Part shown: positions 31,220 to 32,822 of the stretch, in pieces
Layout: each line of letters starts with the position of its first letter
How positions within the stretch are numbered: the stretch's first letter is position 1
Origin: Bacteroidaceae bacterium
GTDB lineage: Bacteria > Bacteroidota > Bacteroidia > Bacteroidales > Bacteroidaceae
NCBI GenBank assembly: GCA_017962495.1
Contig: JAGCVH010000055.1
Location: 1-32,822 of the forward strand
Length of the DNA: 32,822 nucleotides
Reading direction: 5' to 3'
The notes under the pieces: model-generated
Seen by the model: the letters and a program-made list of their open reading frames with translations, nothing else
Databases searched by the model: none
Told to the model about the DNA's origin: nothing
Program-made: the position numbers and the translations under genes

Positions 31220-31837
31220 TTAGAAGAACTTCACGATATCGTCAAGTGGTCTCCTGACAGGGCGCGTTGGCTCTCCTGCCCGATAACCGAGAGCAATGAC
31301 GGCCATCACGGTCTCGTTCTGTGGAATGTTGAAGAGCTCTCGCAACGCATCAGCATCGCGCATACCCATAATTAGGGTGTCGAACCCCATTGCACGGGCT
31401 TTCAGTATCATGTAGCAATTGCTCAGTCCGTTGTCGTATGCTCCCCAACCTTCGCCCACTTCGTTGGTCTGTTGGCCTTGGAAGAAACCCGACTTGCCTT
31501 GCTCAAAGGTTGAGACAATCAGCACTGGGGCACCGGCAATCCGGTCTTTGTTGGCTCCCACCAGATTCTGCACAGCTGCTACTTTCTCCGGACTGATGGC
31601 AACATAGTATTTCGAGGGTTGCTGGTTGGCCCACGAAGGGGCTTCCTGTGTGGCTTCCAGCAATTCACGTACTTCGGTCTCGGAAATCTTCTTCGAAGCA
31701 TCGTAGTTTCGGATACTTCTTCTGGAGGTGAAAACTTCGTCGAAAGACGGTGATGTGGAGTCGGATTTGTTGCTTTGCGTACATCCCACCAACGTTAGCA
31801 CAGCAAATGCTGCGCATAATAAAACACGTTTACTCAT
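31220..31837 (-). CDS. Nitroreductase-family lipoprotein
   Basis: A 205-residue FMN-dependent nitroreductase-like protein with a lipoprotein signal: MSKRVLLCAAFAVLTLVGC with lipobox LVGC (Cys19). The domain begins with EVFTSRRSIRNYD (FMN-binding Arg and Ser) and has EAPSWANQQPSKYYV, GWGAYDNGLSNCYMILKA, MGMRDADALRELFNIP and MAVIALGYRAGEP, all standard for the family. Most nitroreductases are cytoplasmic, so an exported, membrane-anchored member is noteworthy, as FMN would have to be acquired outside the cytoplasm or loaded before export. First gene of the minus-strand group; no consensus promoter was found upstream. Confidence 0.9.
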   Translation of the reverse strand: MSKRVLLCAAFAVLTLVGCTQSNKSDSTSPSFDEVFTSRRSIRNYDASKKISETEVRELLEATQEAPSWANQQPSKYYVAISPEKVAAVQNLVGANKDRIAGAPVLIVSTFEQGKSGFFQGQQTNEVGEGWGAYDNGLSNCYMILKARAMGFDTLIMGMRDADALRELFNIPQNETVMAVIALGYRAGEPTRPVRRPLDDIVKFF

Positions 31838-31993
31838 AATATTTTGTTATTTGTCATTTATGACTAAGGGCAAACAAATAAAACATTGGTAGCAAAGCTT
31901 TTAACTCTTCTACCTTATTAATATATAATAAGACATGAAAACCTATATAAAAGTTTAATATCTGAATAGCAATATATTATCCACATAATATTA

Positions 31994-32025
31994 TTTGGTG
32001 GTTTACACATTTATTTGTACCTTTG
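31994..32025 (+). promoter_or_regulatory. Consensus promoter of the TPP-riboswitch transcript
   Basis: TTTG (31994-31997), a 20-nt spacer and TACCTTTG (32018-32025) match the Bacteroidota consensus. Transcription would begin at about 32030-32033, directly at the start of the TPP aptamer. Confidence 0.85.
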
Positions 32026-32033
32026 CACTCGTT

Positions 32034-32111
32034 AATCAGGGGTGCCACATTTCTTAATGTGGCTGAGAACAGACCCTAAAATCTGAACCAGGTAATGCTG
32101 GCGTAGAGAGT
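32034..32111 (+). ncRNA. TPP riboswitch (THI element)
   Basis: The classic conserved blocks are present in order: CAGGGGTGCC (32037-32046), a stem CCACATTTCTTAATGTGG, CTGAGA (32063-32068), ACCC then TCTGAACCAGGTAATGCTGG (32082-32101) and CGTAGAGAG. This is the thiamine pyrophosphate aptamer, which lowers expression of thiamine genes when TPP is plentiful. The 3' end touches the first possible start codon (32112), and 28 nt separate it from the preferred one (32139), so control at translation initiation or early transcription is likely. No clear terminator hairpin with a T tract is visible between the aptamer and the gene. Confidence 0.95.
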
Positions 32112-32138
32112 ATGAACAAAACATTTACTGGCATTAAT

Positions 32139-32822
32139 ATGAAAAGGTTGTTTCTTTTTGTCGTGCTCGCTTTGGGCATGATACAAGTGAGCATTGCCCA
32201 GAGCAATGATGATTTAAAAGTTAAGAGTGAAGTATATAAAAGTGACTCCGTAAAGATGGAAGCTCTGAGCGAAGTGGTAGTGAAAGCGGTGAAGGCGTCT
32301 TCCAATGCCCCCTTCGCTGTTGCGAAAATCGACAGGAAGCAGCTGGAAACATTCGGCCAGACAGGCAAGGAACTGCCCTTCCTGTTTGCTCGCACGCCTG
32401 GCGTGATGGCATGGAGCGAGAATGGTGTGGGTACGGGAACTACGTACATGCGAATCCGTGGGGCAGGGGATAGCCGCATTAATGTGACGCTGGACGGTGT
32501 TTCCCTAAACTCACCCGAAGACCAGTGTGTCTTTTGGGCTAATATGAACTCCTATGCAGCCTTGCTCTCTGACGTCCAGATACAGCGTGGCGTTGGAACT
32601 TCGACCAATGGCGATGGTGCCTTTGGCGGAACTGTTGCCCTAACGACGAAATCCCCTAATACCCAGCCAGCACTTGAACTGACAGTGGCTGGCGGTTCAT
32701 ACAACACATGGAACTTTGGTGGAAGTTTCTCCACTGGATTGCTTAAGAATCATGTAATTCTGGACGGGGCATACCATGGTACGCGAACAGACGGATTTAT
32801 CCACGGCACCGACGGAAAGAGT
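32139..32822 (+). CDS. TonB-dependent receptor, probable thiamine uptake (partial, cut by window edge)
   Basis: The start of an outer-membrane TonB-dependent receptor, read from ATG 32139 to the window edge (228 codons). This ATG is preferred over 32112 (same frame, nine codons earlier, abutting the aptamer) because it begins a signal peptide (MKRLFLFVVLALGMIQVSIA). A TonB-box-like EALSEVVV follows at about residue 40-50, then a plug domain with FARTPGVMAW, YMRIRGAGDSRINVTLDGV, SDVQIQRGVGTSTNGDGAFG and VALTTKSPN, and the first barrel strands. Riboswitch-controlled receptors of this kind in Bacteroidota are known or predicted thiamine transporters, so import of thiamine or a precursor is the best guess. 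Confidence 0.9.
   Translation, partial: MKRLFLFVVLALGMIQVSIAQSNDDLKVKSEVYKSDSVKMEALSEVVVKAVKASSNAPFAVAKIDRKQLETFGQTGKELPFLFARTPGVMAWSENGVGTGTTYMRIRGAGDSRINVTLDGVSLNSPEDQCVFWANMNSYAALLSDVQIQRGVGTSTNGDGAFGGTVALTTKSPNTQPALELTVAGGSYNTWNFGGSFSTGLLKNHVILDGAYHGTRTDGFIHGTDGKS

Noticed and set aside
27915-31837. Polysaccharide utilisation locus
   Set aside because: No SusC/SusD pair, glycoside hydrolase or hybrid two-component regulator is present in the window, so the esterase group cannot be called a PUL.
31914-31932. AT-rich inverted repeat (CTTATTA/TAATAAG) as a terminator or operator
   Set aside because: It lies upstream of both divergent genes, lacks GC pairs and a T tract, and could be chance in AT-rich sequence.

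Overview
The window looks like a chromosomal segment of a Bacteroidota bacterium, most likely Prevotella or a close relative (inference). The evidence is: several promoters of the Bacteroidota form TTTG-N19/20-TAnnTTTG, a TonB-dependent receptor behind a TPP riboswitch, families typical of the group (DUF4468, a met-zincin with DUF5117/DUF5118-type regions, CotH proteins, CE1 and CE12 esterases) and two secreted proteins that end in the same G-[LI]-Y-I-x-N-G-[RK]-K tail. I see no phage, IS element, CRISPR array, rRNA or tRNA.

Layout. 1-433 (-): start of an RlpA-like protein, cut by the window edge. 820-4128 (+): polysaccharide export lipoprotein and a Wzc-type tyrosine kinase, closed by a strong terminator. 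4289-8237 (-): queA, then a secreted met-zincin protease. 8342-12370 (+): a 1342-residue papain-like protease with LamG and PKD modules. 12515-17568 (-): tandem CE12 esterase, CotH protein and exonuclease III in one tight operon. 17704-18981 (-): a B3/B4-domain protein and a small lipoprotein whose signal peptide is broken by a TAG. 19349-23026 (+): etfB, etfA and an acyl-CoA dehydrogenase. 23113-26133 (+): a PreA-like iron-sulphur flavoenzyme, a DUF4468 protein and a VanX-type dipeptidase. 26228-27175 (-): a lipoprotein. 27318-27863 (+): glutathione peroxidase. 27915-31837 (-): CE1 esterase, sugar isomerase/epimerase, iron alcohol dehydrogenase and lipoprotein nitroreductase. 32034-32822 (+): TPP riboswitch and the start of a TonB-dependent receptor, probably for thiamine.

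The genes mostly serve the envelope and carbohydrate use: polysaccharide export, secreted proteases and esterases, peptidoglycan-related enzymes, and redox enzymes. The most unusual material is non-coding or repeat-derived. Two independent arrays of short palindromes have strict periods: 4 units of 23 bp at 6758-6841 and 5 units of 22 bp at 19100-19205. The first runs into the 3' end of queA and the second lies between two divergent transcription units. queA also carries two in-frame insertions bounded by inverted repeats (87 bp and about 79 bp), so roughly 80 of its 490 residues are repeat-derived. No complete new multi-gene system could be demonstrated; the palindrome arrays are the best candidates for something undescribed.
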